Assembly: GCF_934746965.1 (NCBI RefSeq)
Contig: NZ_CAKVFS010000008.1
Location: forward strand, 20,036-84,035
Length of the DNA stretch: 64,000 nucleotides
From: an uncultured Methanobrevibacter sp.
GTDB taxonomy: Archaea; Methanobacteriota; Methanobacteria; Methanobacteriales; Methanobacteriaceae
Direction: 5' to 3'
Of the stretch, positions 1-8,050 are shown one piece after another (position 1 is the stretch's first letter; each line of letters begins with the position of its first letter). The notes beneath the pieces were generated by a model. That model saw nothing but the letters and a program-made list of their open reading frames with translations, had not been told where the DNA came from and searched no databases. Made by a program: the position numbers and the translations under genes.

Positions 1-74
1 CATTATTTGTGAAATATTTATTTTATGAAGTATTTCCAAAACCTTTACAAAATGATGGGGAGGAGGCCAGTTAA
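1..74 (+). CDS. ehaA: Energy-converting hydrogenase A subunit EhaA, C-terminal fragment
   Basis: The window opens inside a reading frame (phase set by base 3) that runs 23 codons to a TAA at 72-74. The readable end, with a segment reading FYEVFPKPLQNDGEEAS, is short. Its last base is the A of the next gene's ATG (TAATG), the coupling expected inside this operon. Counting back from the recognisable EhaN small subunit, the next gene is EhaB, so this tail should be EhaA, a small membrane subunit. The identity rests on position, not on a diagnostic motif. Confidence 0.6.
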   Translation, partial: LFVKYLFYEVFPKPLQNDGEEAS

Positions 75-571
75 TGAATGAGATAATTGGTATTATAATA
101 GCATCTGTTATCTGTTGGTTGAATTTCGTTATTATTGATACTTATTTGGGACTTCCACAGCAACCAGGAGTTAAAGGGGTCAAAACTGTCGGTGAATCAA
201 TTAAAAAAAGAAATGGTGATATTGCGGGAGGATTTTTCCAAGGAAATGTTTTATGTTCTCCAGATGCATCTGCAGGTACATTAATAGTTTCTATTGGTTT
301 CATGATTTTGGGAATTCCTGGAGGTATTTTAGCAGCTTTCTTTGTATTTATTGGAAATAGGTTATGTGCTGATCCAGGTTATGCAGGAACTATAGGTTCT
401 TTAACTATGGTAGTTATATTATTTGTCTGTTCATTTATAGGATTAACTCCTGAAATGTTTATTGCAGGTATTTGTATAGCTATTTTAACTATTCAGGGAA
501 TTGATCAAGTTAAAGCTTCTATTATTCTTGGTAAAATTGCTGAAAAATTTAATAAACATGCTAAAGAGTGA
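74..571 (+). CDS. ehaB: Energy-converting hydrogenase A membrane subunit EhaB
   Basis: A 165-residue integral membrane protein with about four hydrophobic helices (residues roughly 3-25, 68-95, 105-125 and 130-147) and a loop carrying GGFFQGNVLCSPDAS. GGGGAGGAGG just upstream is a strong ribosome binding site for this ATG. It is the second gene of the Eha operon, whose membrane arm is built from many small subunits and is thought to carry the ion translocation that drives ferredoxin reduction by H2. The assignment follows from gene order (EhaN is the thirteenth gene from here) and size; the exact function of EhaB is unknown. Confidence 0.82.
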   Translation: MNEIIGIIIASVICWLNFVIIDTYLGLPQQPGVKGVKTVGESIKKRNGDIAGGFFQGNVLCSPDASAGTLIVSIGFMILGIPGGILAAFFVFIGNRLCADPGYAGTIGSLTMVVILFVCSFIGLTPEMFIAGICIAILTIQGIDQVKASIILGKIAEKFNKHAKE

Positions 572-575
572 TTGT

Positions 576-827
576 ATGTATGTTGAAATAATAATTGGGA
601 TAATAGTGGTATATGTAGCATTAAGAGCTTTAATAACTCAGGATAAAGTTTCAAGATTGCTATATTTAAATGTAATTGGGTTTTGTGTTCCTGCTTTGAT
701 AGCTTTAACAATTCAAACACCTTTTGCTTTCATAGTTGCTGTTTTATTTTTCATATGTTCTACAATTAGTGCAAATGCTATTGCAACAAGTTTAGATAAA
801 TTAGATGATGAAATAATTTTAGATTGA
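576..827 (+). CDS. ehaC: Energy-converting hydrogenase A membrane subunit EhaC
   Basis: An 83-residue protein with three predicted membrane helices and a short acidic tail ending in DKLDDEIILD. The ATG at 576, four bases after the ehaB stop, is preferred over an upstream ATG at 501 because the upstream extension reads through the end of ehaB in another frame. Small three-helix subunits of this kind in Eha and Mrp/Mbh complexes form the membrane scaffold. The name follows operon position. Confidence 0.78.
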   Translation: MYVEIIIGIIVVYVALRALITQDKVSRLLYLNVIGFCVPALIALTIQTPFAFIVAVLFFICSTISANAIATSLDKLDDEIILD

Positions 828-835
828 GGGGTAAA

Positions 836-1105
836 ATGGAATTTTTAGTATCTATTATTGCAATAGTTTTAATGTTAATTGGGGCATTTGGAGTAATATT
901 CTTAAAAAAACCATTAGATAAAGTAATTATGTTTTCTATAATGGATGCAGGTTTTTTACTTGTCGTTGTTTTATTTAAATACTTGGATGTTGCAATGTTT
1001 GTTGCATTATCTGATCCATTATGTACTTTAATATTTATCATGGCTATTGTAAAAATTAAAGAAATTAGACAAAGAAAAGTTAATAGTGGTGAGATACATG
1101 GTTGA
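836..1105 (+). CDS. ehaD: Energy-converting hydrogenase A membrane subunit EhaD
   Basis: An 89-residue, three-helix membrane protein with the core SIMDAGFLLVVVLFKYLDVA followed by ALSDPL, a pattern like the small Mrp/Mbh antiporter-type subunits. Start chosen at ATG 836, which has GAGGGG placed correctly; an in-frame TTG at 824 lies within the ehaC stop region and has no such site. The C-terminus (KIKEIRQRKVNSGEIHG) is basic and likely cytoplasmic. The last eight bases overlap ehaE, indicating translational coupling. Confidence 0.78.
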   Translation: MEFLVSIIAIVLMLIGAFGVIFLKKPLDKVIMFSIMDAGFLLVVVLFKYLDVAMFVALSDPLCTLIFIMAIVKIKEIRQRKVNSGEIHG

Positions 1106-1358
1106 TGTCAATTTGTTCTTTTATGTTGGTATTTTTCTAGCTATTATTGGTAGTTTGGCTACTGCATGGGGTCCGGGAGTAAAAGATCCGATTATAAGGA
1201 CATTTAACACTGAAGTAGCTTCTATAGGTGTTTGTTTAGTATTATTAACTTATAATCATATTTTAGCTTTATTAACTTTACTTGCAACAACTGTAGTTAT
1301 CACTTTTGTTTTATTTAGAGCTATTATTCGTTTAGAAGAAATGGGGGCTGATGTATGA
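1098..1358 (+). CDS. ehaE: Energy-converting hydrogenase A membrane subunit EhaE
   Basis: An 86-residue membrane protein with three helices, including a first loop GPGVKDPIIRTFNTEVASIG and a central segment ending TYNHILALLTLLATTVV. The ATG at 1098 is preceded by GGTGAG at 1088-1093, while the alternative GTG at 1086 has no separate binding site. It overlaps the end of ehaD and shares ATGA with ehaF, so translation is coupled on both sides. Assigned by operon order; resembles small Mrp-type antiporter subunits. Confidence 0.78.
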   Translation: MVDVNLFFYVGIFLAIIGSLATAWGPGVKDPIIRTFNTEVASIGVCLVLLTYNHILALLTLLATTVVITFVLFRAIIRLEEMGADV

Positions 1359-1948
1359 GGATAGGAAATTTATGGAATAAATTAGCTAATCCAAAAAATG
1401 TTCCGAGAATCTTTGCATTTTCATTAGGTATAATTCTTTTAATTGGTTTTATTGTGCCAATGGATTTAAATCCTAATCAAATTTATCCTAGGCCTGAACC
1501 TCAAGAACAAATTGATGAAGGTTTGCATGTAGCACCTTATGATAGGGGAGGGGAAGTTTTAAAAAGTCCAGGTATTGTTATGGCTCAATTCCCTCAAAAT
1601 GCTGAAAAAATAGGTATGATTACTAGTTATATGTCTCCTGTAGCAGTGTGGGTTTCTCAAATTTCCCCATATTTTGGAACATCTATTTATTCATCTCCTG
1701 GTGGTTTAATTGATGAAATATTGTATTATACTCGAGGTTTTGATACTATATTGGAATCTTCAATATTGATGATGTCTTTTATAATTGCTTCATGGTTATC
1801 TATTAATTATACAATGAATAGAAAAAATGATGAAATTAAAATAAAAAAAGATGTTAAAAAAGCTATTGGAGATTCTGTAAAAGTAGCTAATGAAGTTAAA
1901 ATAAATGATGCTAAAGCTAGAGCTAAACAATTAAGGAGGGATAATTAA
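1355..1948 (+). CDS. ehaF: Energy-converting hydrogenase A membrane subunit EhaF
   Basis: A 197-residue protein with a helix near residues 19-36, a polar extracytoplasmic middle (about residues 37-120), a second hydrophobic helix around 128-150, and a strongly charged, probably coiled-coil tail rich in Lys and Asp. Its start overlaps the ehaE stop (ATGA) and its stop overlaps the ehaG start (TAATG), with GGAGG before ehaG. The architecture resembles MbhE/MrpA C-terminal-type subunits. The family is known only from Eha-type complexes; no catalytic motif is visible. Confidence 0.78.
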   Translation: MRIGNLWNKLANPKNVPRIFAFSLGIILLIGFIVPMDLNPNQIYPRPEPQEQIDEGLHVAPYDRGGEVLKSPGIVMAQFPQNAEKIGMITSYMSPVAVWVSQISPYFGTSIYSSPGGLIDEILYYTRGFDTILESSILMMSFIIASWLSINYTMNRKNDEIKIKKDVKKAIGDSVKVANEVKINDAKARAKQLRRDN

Positions 1949-2643
1949 TGGTTGTTTTACCTGAATTTGTTCCTCAAACATTTTTATCAATGTATTTGCC
2001 TTCAATTTATGCAGGATTAATTATTGGATTTATAGGGTCAATAGCTATTGCTATGAAAAGAGAAGAAATCCATATACTTATTCTCACAGATTTGATTGGG
2101 CTTGCGATGATATTTGTCGTTTCTGCTGTGGGAACTGATTTGGCAGAGTCTTTAATTTTGCCTGGTTTGGTAGTTGAATTAGCTGAGACTTTAGCTATTT
2201 CTGAGATTTTAATTTCAAGAGAAATGCATATTATAGAACAAAATCCTAAGAAAAATCTATCTAAAAGTTCTTCTTTATTCCCAGTACCTTTTAATTTAGA
2301 TTTGGAAATCATGACTACTGCACCTAATTTCTTGGCTTTGGCTTTAATTGCTTATGGTATTTTTTTAACTGGATTTACTGGTGGAGCAGTAGCTGGTGGG
2401 GGAATATTATTGTATGCAATATCTAAAAAGGCAAAAGGTTTATCTGTTTTTACTTTGGAAGGTCTTGGTGGAGTTTCAGGAATTGCATGGTGTTTATGGA
2501 TTATTGGGTTTGCAGTATTCTTTATAATGCCTGAATTATGGTTGTTAGGATTGTTTTTAGCAGCTTGTGGATTATTATTAAAAGTAGCTTCAAAAGTTGG
2601 TTTAATTGGAGTGCTTATGAGAGAAGATATGGATAAGGAGTAA
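1948..2643 (+). CDS. ehaG: Energy-converting hydrogenase A membrane subunit EhaG
   Basis: A 231-residue membrane protein with about six hydrophobic helices. An intramembrane Glu-rich stretch, VVELAETLAISEILISRE, follows the third helix and contains acidic residues that could take part in ion movement; this is an inference. The remaining helices are glycine-rich (GFTGGAVAGGGILLYA). A lone stop/start overlap with ehaF and a six-base gap to ehaH place it firmly in the operon. Confidence 0.78.
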   Translation: MVVLPEFVPQTFLSMYLPSIYAGLIIGFIGSIAIAMKREEIHILILTDLIGLAMIFVVSAVGTDLAESLILPGLVVELAETLAISEILISREMHIIEQNPKKNLSKSSSLFPVPFNLDLEIMTTAPNFLALALIAYGIFLTGFTGGAVAGGGILLYAISKKAKGLSVFTLEGLGGVSGIAWCLWIIGFAVFFIMPELWLLGLFLAACGLLLKVASKVGLIGVLMREDMDKE

Positions 2644-2649
2644 ATAATT

Positions 2650-3321
2650 ATGGATTTTAGTACACTTGGGGGAAATTTGTTAGGTACAATTCCATTTGGG
2701 GATATTGTATTGTATTTTACTCCTCTTAATTTGTTTTTATTTATTGTAATGTTGGGATTTACTTTATTAATTGCTATAAGTAAAACTGAAACACAAGTTG
2801 AAGCTTCTATGATGAAACTTGAAAACACTAATGTGAAGGTAAGTCCAAAAGAATTTAAACAAAGAAGATTTTTGTCAATAATTTGTGGTTTAGCTTCTGC
2901 TGGAGCGATGATTACAGGGGATTTATTTAATTTTACTTTATTTATGGCTTTGATAGGTATTGTTAATATTGGTATTGTTTCTACTGTAAAACAAGTTAGT
3001 GTTTTAAATTCAGCTTTTAATTATGGTTTAATAGCTATGATGTGTAGTTTACCTTTATTTGGTGGAGCAGCAATTATATTGGCTTCAACAGGAACTTTAA
3101 GTTTATTTGTATTAAATCAAATACATGCAACTCCAATGATGATTTTTGGAGCTTTATTGATGTTACTTGGGATTTTAGGGGAATGTGGTGTGGCACCATT
3201 TTTCGCAAGTAAGGCAGAAATGTTTAGAACACCAGGATCTCCATTTTTGGTTGTTATTCATTTAAGCTCTTTATTTGTTATTATTAGGGCAGTTGAAATA
3301 TTATTGTTAGTTTTATGGTAG
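2650..3321 (+). CDS. ehaH: Energy-converting hydrogenase A subunit EhaH, shortened NuoN/MrpD-type antiporter module
   Basis: A 223-residue membrane protein that resembles the core of NuoL/M/N and MrpD proton-pumping subunits. GDLFNFTLFMALIGIVNIGI corresponds to the helix with the family's Leu/Phe-Phe-Glu region, and GVAPFFASKAEMFRTPGSPF matches the loop after it. At less than half the usual 450-600 residues it carries only about six helices. In Eha it is regarded as an ion-translocating membrane subunit paired with EhaJ. The shortness is typical of EhaH and is not a truncation here. Confidence 0.82.
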   Translation: MDFSTLGGNLLGTIPFGDIVLYFTPLNLFLFIVMLGFTLLIAISKTETQVEASMMKLENTNVKVSPKEFKQRRFLSIICGLASAGAMITGDLFNFTLFMALIGIVNIGIVSTVKQVSVLNSAFNYGLIAMMCSLPLFGGAAIILASTGTLSLFVLNQIHATPMMIFGALLMLLGILGECGVAPFFASKAEMFRTPGSPFLVVIHLSSLFVIIRAVEILLLVLW

Positions 3322-3328
3322 TGGAAGT

Positions 3329-3544
3329 ATGAATGTTCAAAAAATTGTGAGTTGTATATTATTAGTAGTTTCTACTTTGGCAATATTGTGTGCTTTATTA
3401 ACAAATTCATCTGATTGGGTTGTATATGTAATAGCTATTTTATGCATTCCGTTTTGGATTTTAGGATTAGGTTTTTTAACAATGGCTAAACCAAGAAAAG
3501 ATGATGAAGCAGAAAGAATAAAAGAACCATTTACAGGATATTAG
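3329..3544 (+). CDS. ehaI: Energy-converting hydrogenase A small membrane subunit EhaI
   Basis: A 71-residue protein with two membrane helices (about residues 5-24 and 30-51) and a charged tail KPRKDDEAERIKEPFTGY. It sits seven bases after ehaH and seven before ehaJ, preceded by GTGGAAGT as a weak binding site. It has no recognisable motif beyond the helices; the name rests on its place between the antiporter-like EhaH and the NuoH-like EhaJ. Confidence 0.75.
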   Translation: MNVQKIVSCILLVVSTLAILCALLTNSSDWVVYVIAILCIPFWILGLGFLTMAKPRKDDEAERIKEPFTGY

Positions 3545-3551
3545 GGATATT

Positions 3552-4412
3552 ATGAATTTGATGGCAAATATTTTAATTAATGTAATCATTGCATTTCTTG
3601 CAGGAAGTTTACTTTTAGGATTGCATAGGAAGATTATGGCACGTATTCAGCTTAGACCAGGCCCTCCAATTGTTCAACATTTATTGCATTCTTTAAAATT
3701 CTTTTTTAAGGAATCTTCATTTCCAAAAACTGCAGCAATGCCATTTTATGTGGGTATTGTAGTTATTTTAGCTATGGTTTGGGTTGTTGGTGTTATTGTA
3801 GCTCCTGTAACTCATGGATCATTACTTATATTGTTTGGTGTTTATGCAGTTTATAAAATTGTGGAACATAATTCAGGGTCAAGTTCAGGATCTCCTTATG
3901 GTAAATTAAGTTGTGTAAGAGCTGTTTTGTCTGCAGCTACTGAACTTCCATTATTTGCAGCTATTGTGCTTGTTTATTTAAAAACAGGTTCTATGAATAT
4001 TGGGCAAATTATTTCATATCAGGGAATTCATGGACCTCTTGCTTTGTCTATTCCATTAGCTGCATTGATGTTTTTCATGTTAATTGTATCTAAATCACCA
4101 TATTCTCCATTTGCGATTACAAAAGGAAAAGATTTGGTGTCTGGATTTGAAACAGAACATTTTGGATTTTTAAAAGGATTTATAATGTTTTCCGAGTCTG
4201 TTTCATGGTATGTGGTGCTTTGGGTATTTTTAACAATATTCTTTGGACCTTTGTCTGTAGGTTATTATGTTGTGGGAATGATAGTTATAACATTTATTAC
4301 AGGTTTTATCAATGCTGTAACTCCTATGTTAAGTCCCAACCATTCTGTCATGACTCAAATAACAATTGGGGCAATTTGTTTTGTTGGAACACTTTTAATG
4401 ATATTTGTATGA
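3552..4412 (+). CDS. ehaJ: Energy-converting hydrogenase A subunit EhaJ, NuoH-like membrane anchor
   Basis: A 286-residue, seven- to eight-helix protein of the NuoH/HyfC/EchB family, which joins the hydrophilic hydrogenase module to the membrane arm. The signature loop RKIMARIQLRPGPP (residues about 26-39) matches the family ERK...RxGP motif, and GFETEHFGFLKGFIMFSES (about 197-215) matches the conserved acidic cytoplasmic loop that faces the quinone/cluster site in complex I. Four conserved acidic residues lie in these loops. It is one of the two subunits of the membrane arm with clear complex I homologues, the other being EhaH. Confidence 0.9.
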   Translation: MNLMANILINVIIAFLAGSLLLGLHRKIMARIQLRPGPPIVQHLLHSLKFFFKESSFPKTAAMPFYVGIVVILAMVWVVGVIVAPVTHGSLLILFGVYAVYKIVEHNSGSSSGSPYGKLSCVRAVLSAATELPLFAAIVLVYLKTGSMNIGQIISYQGIHGPLALSIPLAALMFFMLIVSKSPYSPFAITKGKDLVSGFETEHFGFLKGFIMFSESVSWYVVLWVFLTIFFGPLSVGYYVVGMIVITFITGFINAVTPMLSPNHSVMTQITIGAICFVGTLLMIFV

Positions 4413-4419
4413 GGTTGAA

Positions 4420-4677
4420 ATGATGAATGATAAAGCTACAATATATTTAACTTCTTTAGTGGGATTTGGTGCAATAATTCTTACTTTAATAACTACATTT
4501 CTTCACACGACTTTAATTGGATATATGGTTATTTTAATGGTTATTTGTATGGTGTTAATTTTATTAACTCTTAAAGGACATTTTGCTCATCATGTTGAGA
4601 ACTTAGAAAAATTAGCATTTATTATAACTTTCATGATTATTGTATGTTTATTTATAATAAGATTTAGACCAATTTAG
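4420..4677 (+). CDS. ehaK: Energy-converting hydrogenase A membrane subunit EhaK
   Basis: An 85-residue protein with three predicted helices and a polar HFAHHVENLEKLA loop between helices two and three. Two adjacent ATGs (4420 and 4423) follow GAGG at 4411-4414; an in-frame TTG at 4405 overlaps the ehaJ stop and lacks a binding site, so the ATG pair is preferred. It is assigned by order between EhaJ and EhaL; no enzymatic motif is visible. Confidence 0.74.
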   Translation: MMNDKATIYLTSLVGFGAIILTLITTFLHTTLIGYMVILMVICMVLILLTLKGHFAHHVENLEKLAFIITFMIIVCLFIIRFRPI

Positions 4678-4687
4678 GAATGATATT

Positions 4688-4987
4688 ATGTTAGAATTTT
4701 TAATTTATTTATTTACATTTATTATAGGTTCAATAATTGGATTATTGTATAGTTATAAACAGCATGGTGAACCTTTTGTTGTTAATGGTTTAAATGTGGT
4801 TATGTGTGTAATTTCAATTATTGGATGGATGATGATAATTAATGGTCAATTTTCTCAAATCTTAGTAGCTATTGGTCTTTTCTTAGTAGGTTTTGTAATG
4901 GGTGAACGACCGGGATATGGTAGATTGGAAACGTTAATTGGATTAGTTATTGCAGTTATTGTGTATGTATTAATCAATTTAATTTAA
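4688..4987 (+). CDS. ehaL: Energy-converting hydrogenase A membrane subunit EhaL
   Basis: A 99-residue membrane protein with three helices and a conserved-looking turn GERPGYGRLETLIG before the last helix. Spacing to its neighbours is 10-12 bases, as for the rest of the operon. Assigned by order and size to EhaL, a family of small Eha-specific proteins without known individual function. It is the last hydrophobic subunit before the hydrophilic hydrogenase module begins. Confidence 0.76.
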   Translation: MLEFLIYLFTFIIGSIIGLLYSYKQHGEPFVVNGLNVVMCVISIIGWMMIINGQFSQILVAIGLFLVGFVMGERPGYGRLETLIGLVIAVIVYVLINLI

Positions 4988-4999
4988 TGTTGTGATTGT

Positions 5000-5392
5000 A
5001 TGGATGATGAAGTTAAATTTAATTTGATGAAAAAAAGAATCCTTGAAAGTTTTAAATGGCAACAAGATGTGATAATTCCTATTTCAAAAGAATTTAATTG
5101 TGAGACTGAAGATTTGGAAGAAATATTCATGAATCTCTTGGATATGTCATCTTTAGAATCATTGCATGGGACATTAGAGTTTGCTAATTATAGATGTTTA
5201 CTTGAAAGGATAGATGCTGATTTAAGATTACCTTGGTATGTTGATATCTTGGGGTTATTATCTGTTGATCAAGGTGAAGAAATCAAAAATAAGATTGCCT
5301 GTGAGATTACTGATGGAAAATCTTATGATGATGCATTAAATAAGGGTAGAAATGATTTATTTAATTTATTGAAGAATATAAATATTAATTAA
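5000..5392 (+). CDS. ehaM: Energy-converting hydrogenase A hydrophilic subunit EhaM (DUF1959 type)
   Basis: A 130-residue soluble, acidic, largely helical protein (MDDEVKFNLMKKRILESFKW at the start; several Leu/Glu repeats later). It has no membrane helix and no cysteine ligands arranged for a cluster. In known Eha operons the gene just before the small hydrogenase subunit is EhaM, which carries a DUF1959 domain, and this fits in place and length. Its role is probably structural in docking the hydrogenase to the membrane arm; that is an inference. Confidence 0.76.
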   Translation: MDDEVKFNLMKKRILESFKWQQDVIIPISKEFNCETEDLEEIFMNLLDMSSLESLHGTLEFANYRCLLERIDADLRLPWYVDILGLLSVDQGEEIKNKIACEITDGKSYDDALNKGRNDLFNLLKNININ

Positions 5393-5439
5393 TAATGAAT
5401 ACTATAAATATAATAATTAATAATTTGAGAGGCTTATAG

Positions 5440-5889
5440 ATGTTAAATGCTATTAGGGATGTTGTGAGGAAAAGTTCAATTCATGTTTGTATTGTGAATT
5501 GTGGGGGATGCAATGGGTGCGATGTTGAATTAGTTGCATTAATGTCTCCAAGATATGATTTGGAACAATATGGTATTTATGTTCACAATAATCCTCGTGA
5601 AGCTGATGTTTTATTATTGACTGGTGCTGTTACTGAACAGTGGATTGATAATTTAAAGAGAGTTTATGATAAAGCTCCTGAACCAAAAATTGTAGTGGCT
5701 GTTGGAAATTGTCCACAATCTGGCGATGTATTTAATCAGGAAGGTGGGAAAGTTAATGCTCCTGCTTCTGATTTTATACCTGTTGATGCAGTTATACCAG
5801 GTTGTCCGCCTAGGCCTAGTGAAATTTTAGAAGCTATATTGTCTGTTGGTCCACAAGCTATTGCTAATCGTGGGAGGGAAAGAAAATGA
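5440..5889 (+). CDS. ehaN: Energy-converting hydrogenase A small subunit EhaN
   Basis: A 149-residue [NiFe]-hydrogenase small subunit of the Ech/Mbh/NuoB type. Ligands for the proximal [4Fe-4S] cluster are visible as CGGCNGC (residues about 21-27), GNCPQSGDVF (about 90-99) and GCPPRPSEIL (about 126-135). It passes electrons between the Ni-Fe site in EhaO and the ferredoxin-like subunits. A 47-base AT-rich gap, the largest in the hydrogenase genes, precedes it, with GAGAGG before the ATG. Its stop overlaps the ehaO start (ATGA). Confidence 0.93.
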   Translation: MLNAIRDVVRKSSIHVCIVNCGGCNGCDVELVALMSPRYDLEQYGIYVHNNPREADVLLLTGAVTEQWIDNLKRVYDKAPEPKIVVAVGNCPQSGDVFNQEGGKVNAPASDFIPVDAVIPGCPPRPSEILEAILSVGPQAIANRGRERK

Positions 5890-7010
5890 TATTGCCTATT
5901 GGTCCAATCCATCCTTATTTAAAAGAACCATTGAGACTTAAACTTCAAACTGATGGGGAAAAAGTAGTTAAAGCTGAAATTGAATATGGTTATGTTCATA
6001 GAGGAATTGAAAAGATAATAGAAGGTAAACCTTGGCAAAAAGGTATTTTTTTAGCTGAAAGAATTTGTGGAATATGTTCTTATGAACATACACAATCATT
6101 TGCGGAAACTATTGAACAAATTTCTGGAGTTTATCCTCCTTTAAGAGCTCAATTTCTAAGAGTTATTACAAATGAGTTAGATAGAATTCAAAGTCACTTG
6201 TTAGGTAATTCTACATTTTTCAAGTCAATTGATCATGAAACATTGTTTATGCAATCTTTGGATATAAGGGAATATGCTATGGATTCTATTGAGTTATTAA
6301 CTGGGAATAGGGTTAATATGGGGTGGAATGTTGTTGGTGGTGTTAAAATGGATGCTGATGAGCGCCATTTCAAACCAATTCTTGAAAATTTAAAAATAAT
6401 TGAGGAAAGAATTCCTAGATTAAGAGAAATTTATGCTGAAGGTCCAGCTATTGGTATGCGTTCTCATGATGTTGGTGTAATGACTAAAAAAGAAGCTATT
6501 AAGGGAAGGGCTGTAGGACCTATTGGAAGAGCTTCTGGATTAAAGCATGATTTAAGAGAAGATCATTATACTTATAAAGATAATTTTGATTTTAAAACTA
6601 TTTGGAGAAGTGAAGGAGATAATTATGCAAGGACTCTAAATAGGATTGATGAAATTCCTGAATGTATTAGTTTGATTAGGCAAGCTATTGAAAATATTCC
6701 TGATGGGGATATTCGTGTTCCTGTGGATATTAAATCAGGATATGCTGAATGGAAAAATGAGGCACCTCGTGGCGAAGTAAGTTATATGATGGAAACTAAT
6801 GGTAATCTAATTAAACATATTTCTATTAGAACTCCGAGTATTGCAAATATGGATTCTTGTGCAAAATACATGCTTAAAAATGTTGCAACTGTTGCAGATG
6901 CAGTAGCTACTTATGCATCAAGTGATCCTTGTGTTGCATGTGCAGAAAGAGTAGCTATTATTGATAAAGAAGGTAAAACAACTACTAAAAATATTTTTGA
7001 GGTAATGTAA
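5886..7010 (+). CDS. ehaO: Energy-converting hydrogenase A large subunit EhaO
   Basis: A 374-residue [NiFe]-hydrogenase large subunit, group 4. The two Ni-binding motifs are intact: ERICGICSYEH (residues about 58-68) and DPCVACAER near residue 345. As in other group 4 enzymes it is much shorter than uptake hydrogenases. The family typically shows H2 oxidation coupled to reduction of low-potential ferredoxin using the ion gradient. About 25 residues follow the last Cys motif; whether they are cleaved cannot be read from the sequence. Four-base overlap with ehaN, and ehaP follows without a gap. Confidence 0.94.
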   Translation: MILPIGPIHPYLKEPLRLKLQTDGEKVVKAEIEYGYVHRGIEKIIEGKPWQKGIFLAERICGICSYEHTQSFAETIEQISGVYPPLRAQFLRVITNELDRIQSHLLGNSTFFKSIDHETLFMQSLDIREYAMDSIELLTGNRVNMGWNVVGGVKMDADERHFKPILENLKIIEERIPRLREIYAEGPAIGMRSHDVGVMTKKEAIKGRAVGPIGRASGLKHDLREDHYTYKDNFDFKTIWRSEGDNYARTLNRIDEIPECISLIRQAIENIPDGDIRVPVDIKSGYAEWKNEAPRGEVSYMMETNGNLIKHISIRTPSIANMDSCAKYMLKNVATVADAVATYASSDPCVACAERVAIIDKEGKTTTKNIFEVM

Positions 7011-8045
7011 ATGTCTTCTTTAATGTGGTATATTTATGATTTTGCTAGGAAAGCATGGGCGGAAGGATTTGCTAATGCTAAAACTACTTCAAAGATTGTA
7101 GAAAAACCTGATAGATTTAGAGATTTTCCGGTAGTGATTAAAGAATATTGTATAGGTTGTGGTGCATGTATTGCTTCATGTCCTGCCCCAAATGCAATTA
7201 AATTAGTTCGTGATGAGGATGATGAAACAGAAGAGGGCATTACTTATCCAATGATAAATAAATCTGCTTGTATTCGCTGTGGTTTTTGTGCTGAGGTTTG
7301 TCCAACGGAACCTAAAACTTTAGAATGTGGTGAAAATCATTTATTGAAACCAGAATTTAATATTATTCCTTCTAAAAGGCAATTTATTATTGATGATTAT
7401 TTGTGTATTCGTTGTAAAAAATGCATGAAAAAATGCCCAGTTGATGCGATTTATGTTAATGATGATGGTAAAGTTGTTGTAAATCAAGTTAAATGTATTT
7501 CTTGTGGTGAATGTCTTGATGTTTGTCCAGTACATGGTGCTATGAAAGGTGTTTTCATTGATAATTTACAAGATCAAAAGGAATTAATTGCTAAAACAGT
7601 GGATTTTCTTGAAAGATATATTGTTAATAAAAAAGAAGATTTAAGATCTTTAGAAAAAGATAGGTTACTGCAATATAAAATCCCACTTTCTACTATACTG
7701 GATGATGTGTTAAATATCATTCCAGATGAAGAAATGGCTTTGGAAATATTGGAAAACACGGTAAATAGACTTAAAATTAGAATTATTGATTGGAATAGTT
7801 CTTCTTGTAAAAAATGTCAAATGTGTATTCCAGATTGCCCTACAGGTGCAATTTTCTTTGATAAGAGTAAGGATATGATTGTAAGAGATGAAAATAAATG
7901 TTTACGTTGCAGTATTTGTTATCAATCTTGTCCATTTTCAACAATCAATTATTTCATATCTAAATTCTCTTTTGAAAATGATGAAAAAATTATTCATGTT
8001 GCTGTTAAAGCTTCAAATTTAAATGATGATTTAATTATGGATTGA
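7011..8045 (+). CDS. ehaP: Polyferredoxin EhaP with six [4Fe-4S] motifs
   Basis: A 344-residue protein with six CxxCxxCxxxC motifs: CIGCGACIASC, CIRCGFCAEVC, CIRCKKCMKKC and CISCGECLDVC in the first 180 residues, then, after a charged linker of about 85 residues, CKKCQMCIPDC and CLRCSICYQSC. Six predicted clusters equal the number described for EhaP of Methanothermobacter. It likely moves electrons between the hydrogenase module and soluble ferredoxin or formylmethanofuran dehydrogenase; the partner is an inference. The stop overlaps the next gene's leader (TTGAGTG). Confidence 0.9.
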   Translation: MSSLMWYIYDFARKAWAEGFANAKTTSKIVEKPDRFRDFPVVIKEYCIGCGACIASCPAPNAIKLVRDEDDETEEGITYPMINKSACIRCGFCAEVCPTEPKTLECGENHLLKPEFNIIPSKRQFIIDDYLCIRCKKCMKKCPVDAIYVNDDGKVVVNQVKCISCGECLDVCPVHGAMKGVFIDNLQDQKELIAKTVDFLERYIVNKKEDLRSLEKDRLLQYKIPLSTILDDVLNIIPDEEMALEILENTVNRLKIRIIDWNSSSCKKCQMCIPDCPTGAIFFDKSKDMIVRDENKCLRCSICYQSCPFSTINYFISKFSFENDEKIIHVAVKASNLNDDLIMD

Positions 8046-8050
8046 GTGTT

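Noticed and set aside
2352..2828. A 158-codon minus-strand frame opposite ehaG and ehaH
   Set aside because: Its composition is that of an antisense of membrane genes, and it crosses two well-supported Eha genes.
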